From: Ancylobacter oerskovii
Lineage (GTDB): Bacteria > Pseudomonadota > Alphaproteobacteria > Rhizobiales > Xanthobacteraceae
Reading direction: 5' to 3'
DNA length: 64,000 bases
Assembly: GCF_018390555.1 (NCBI RefSeq)
Contig: NZ_JAHBGB010000044.1
Span: forward strand, 771,424-835,423
Under the pieces are notes generated by a model. It ran no database searches and was not told the DNA's origin. It saw nothing but the letters and a program-made list of their open reading frames with translations. Below are positions 63,800-64,000 of this stretch, piece after piece. Both the position numbers and the translations under genes were made by a program. Positions within the stretch are counted from its first letter, which is position 1, and each line of letters begins with the position of its first letter.

Positions 63800-64000
63800 A
63801 TGAGTATGCTCTCGTCGATGGGTGGCGGCGCCGAATGGCTGCTCGGCTATCTCATCCCCTTCCTCTTCGTGCTGACGATCGTGGTGTTCTTCCACGAGCT
63901 CGGCCATTTCTGGGTGGCGCGGCGCTGCGGCGTCCGGGTCGTCGCCTTCTCCATCGGCTTCGGGCCGGAGATCGTCGGCTTCAACGACCGCCACGGCACG
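63800..64000 (+). CDS. rseP: RIP metalloprotease RseP, 5' part only
   Basis: The first 67 codons of a site-2 protease, cut by the window end. The N-terminal helix (LLGYLIPFLFVLTIVVFFHE) contains the zinc motif HELGH, followed by FWVARRCGVRVVAFSIGFGP as in RseP/MmpA. GAGGAAA lies six bases before ATG 63800. In alphaproteobacteria RseP cleaves membrane-anchored anti-sigma factors or regulators after a first cut. It lies 130 bases after cdsA; dxr is missing from between them. Confidence 0.93.
   Translation, partial: MSMLSSMGGGAEWLLGYLIPFLFVLTIVVFFHELGHFWVARRCGVRVVAFSIGFGPEIVGFNDRHGT

Overview
The window reads as chromosomal core sequence from a high-GC alphaproteobacterium of the order Hyphomicrobiales (Rhizobiales), probably close to Xanthobacteraceae. 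This is inferred from gene order (nagZ-scpA-scpB-tatABC-serS-surE-pcm; yajC-secD-secF followed by two complex I assembly-factor homologues; nuoA-N-birA-rnj-mce-DUF1467-proS-lolCD-dnaE; rpsB-tsf-pyrH-frr-uppS-cdsA-rseP). It also rests on short palindromic repeats of a type familiar in that order and on a GTTC-N7-GTTC LexA box. No rRNA, phage, transposase or CRISPR array was seen. Base composition looks even throughout.

Layout. 0.1-4.4 kb: SPOR-domain cell-envelope protein, cytoplasmic muropeptide hexosaminidase NagZ and the SMC partners ScpA/ScpB. 4.5-5.5 kb: an orphan ABC ATPase. 5.7-7.7 kb: TatABC. 7.9-12.2 kb: SerS, SurE, Pcm and an NlpD-like LysM/M23 lipoprotein. 12.3-17.8 kb: a DUF815 ATPase (minus), then YajC-SecD-SecF and homologues of mitochondrial NDUFAF3 and NDUFAF6. 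17.8-20.6 kb: GDP-mannose synthesis enzyme (minus) and an AI-2E family permease. 20.7 kb: tRNA-Asp. 21.3-26.7 kb: the main metabolic island, a LysR regulator divergent from a four-gene operon that should take L-rhamnonate to pyruvate plus L-lactate. 26.8-30.7 kb: L,D-transpeptidase and MepA-type endopeptidase, a repeat cluster, and a GMC oxidoreductase (minus). 31.1-46.0 kb: the complete 14-gene NADH:quinone oxidoreductase operon, with an extra 87-residue membrane protein between nuoH and nuoI. 46-49.2 kb: BirA (ligase only), RNase J, methylmalonyl-CoA epimerase, DUF1467. 49.2-49.9 kb: repeats and a possible small minus-strand transcript. 49.9-57.6 kb: ProRS, LolC/E, LolD, an unknown anchored protein, a 32-residue membrane peptide behind two perfect LexA boxes, and DnaE1. 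57.6-58.4 kb: non-coding, with repeats and the rpsB promoter. 58.4-64 kb: rpsB, tsf, pyrH, frr, uppS, cdsA and the start of rseP.

Themes. Much of the window builds the envelope and exports proteins (Tat, SecDF-YajC, Lol, peptidoglycan enzymes, UppS/CdsA/RseP). Respiratory complex I and two putative assembly factors lie about 14 kb apart. The most novel object is the SOS-controlled 32-residue membrane peptide upstream of dnaE, which resembles Caulobacter SidA in size, location and control. Start sites were chosen from ribosome-binding sites, family alignment by eye and overlaps; no database search was possible.
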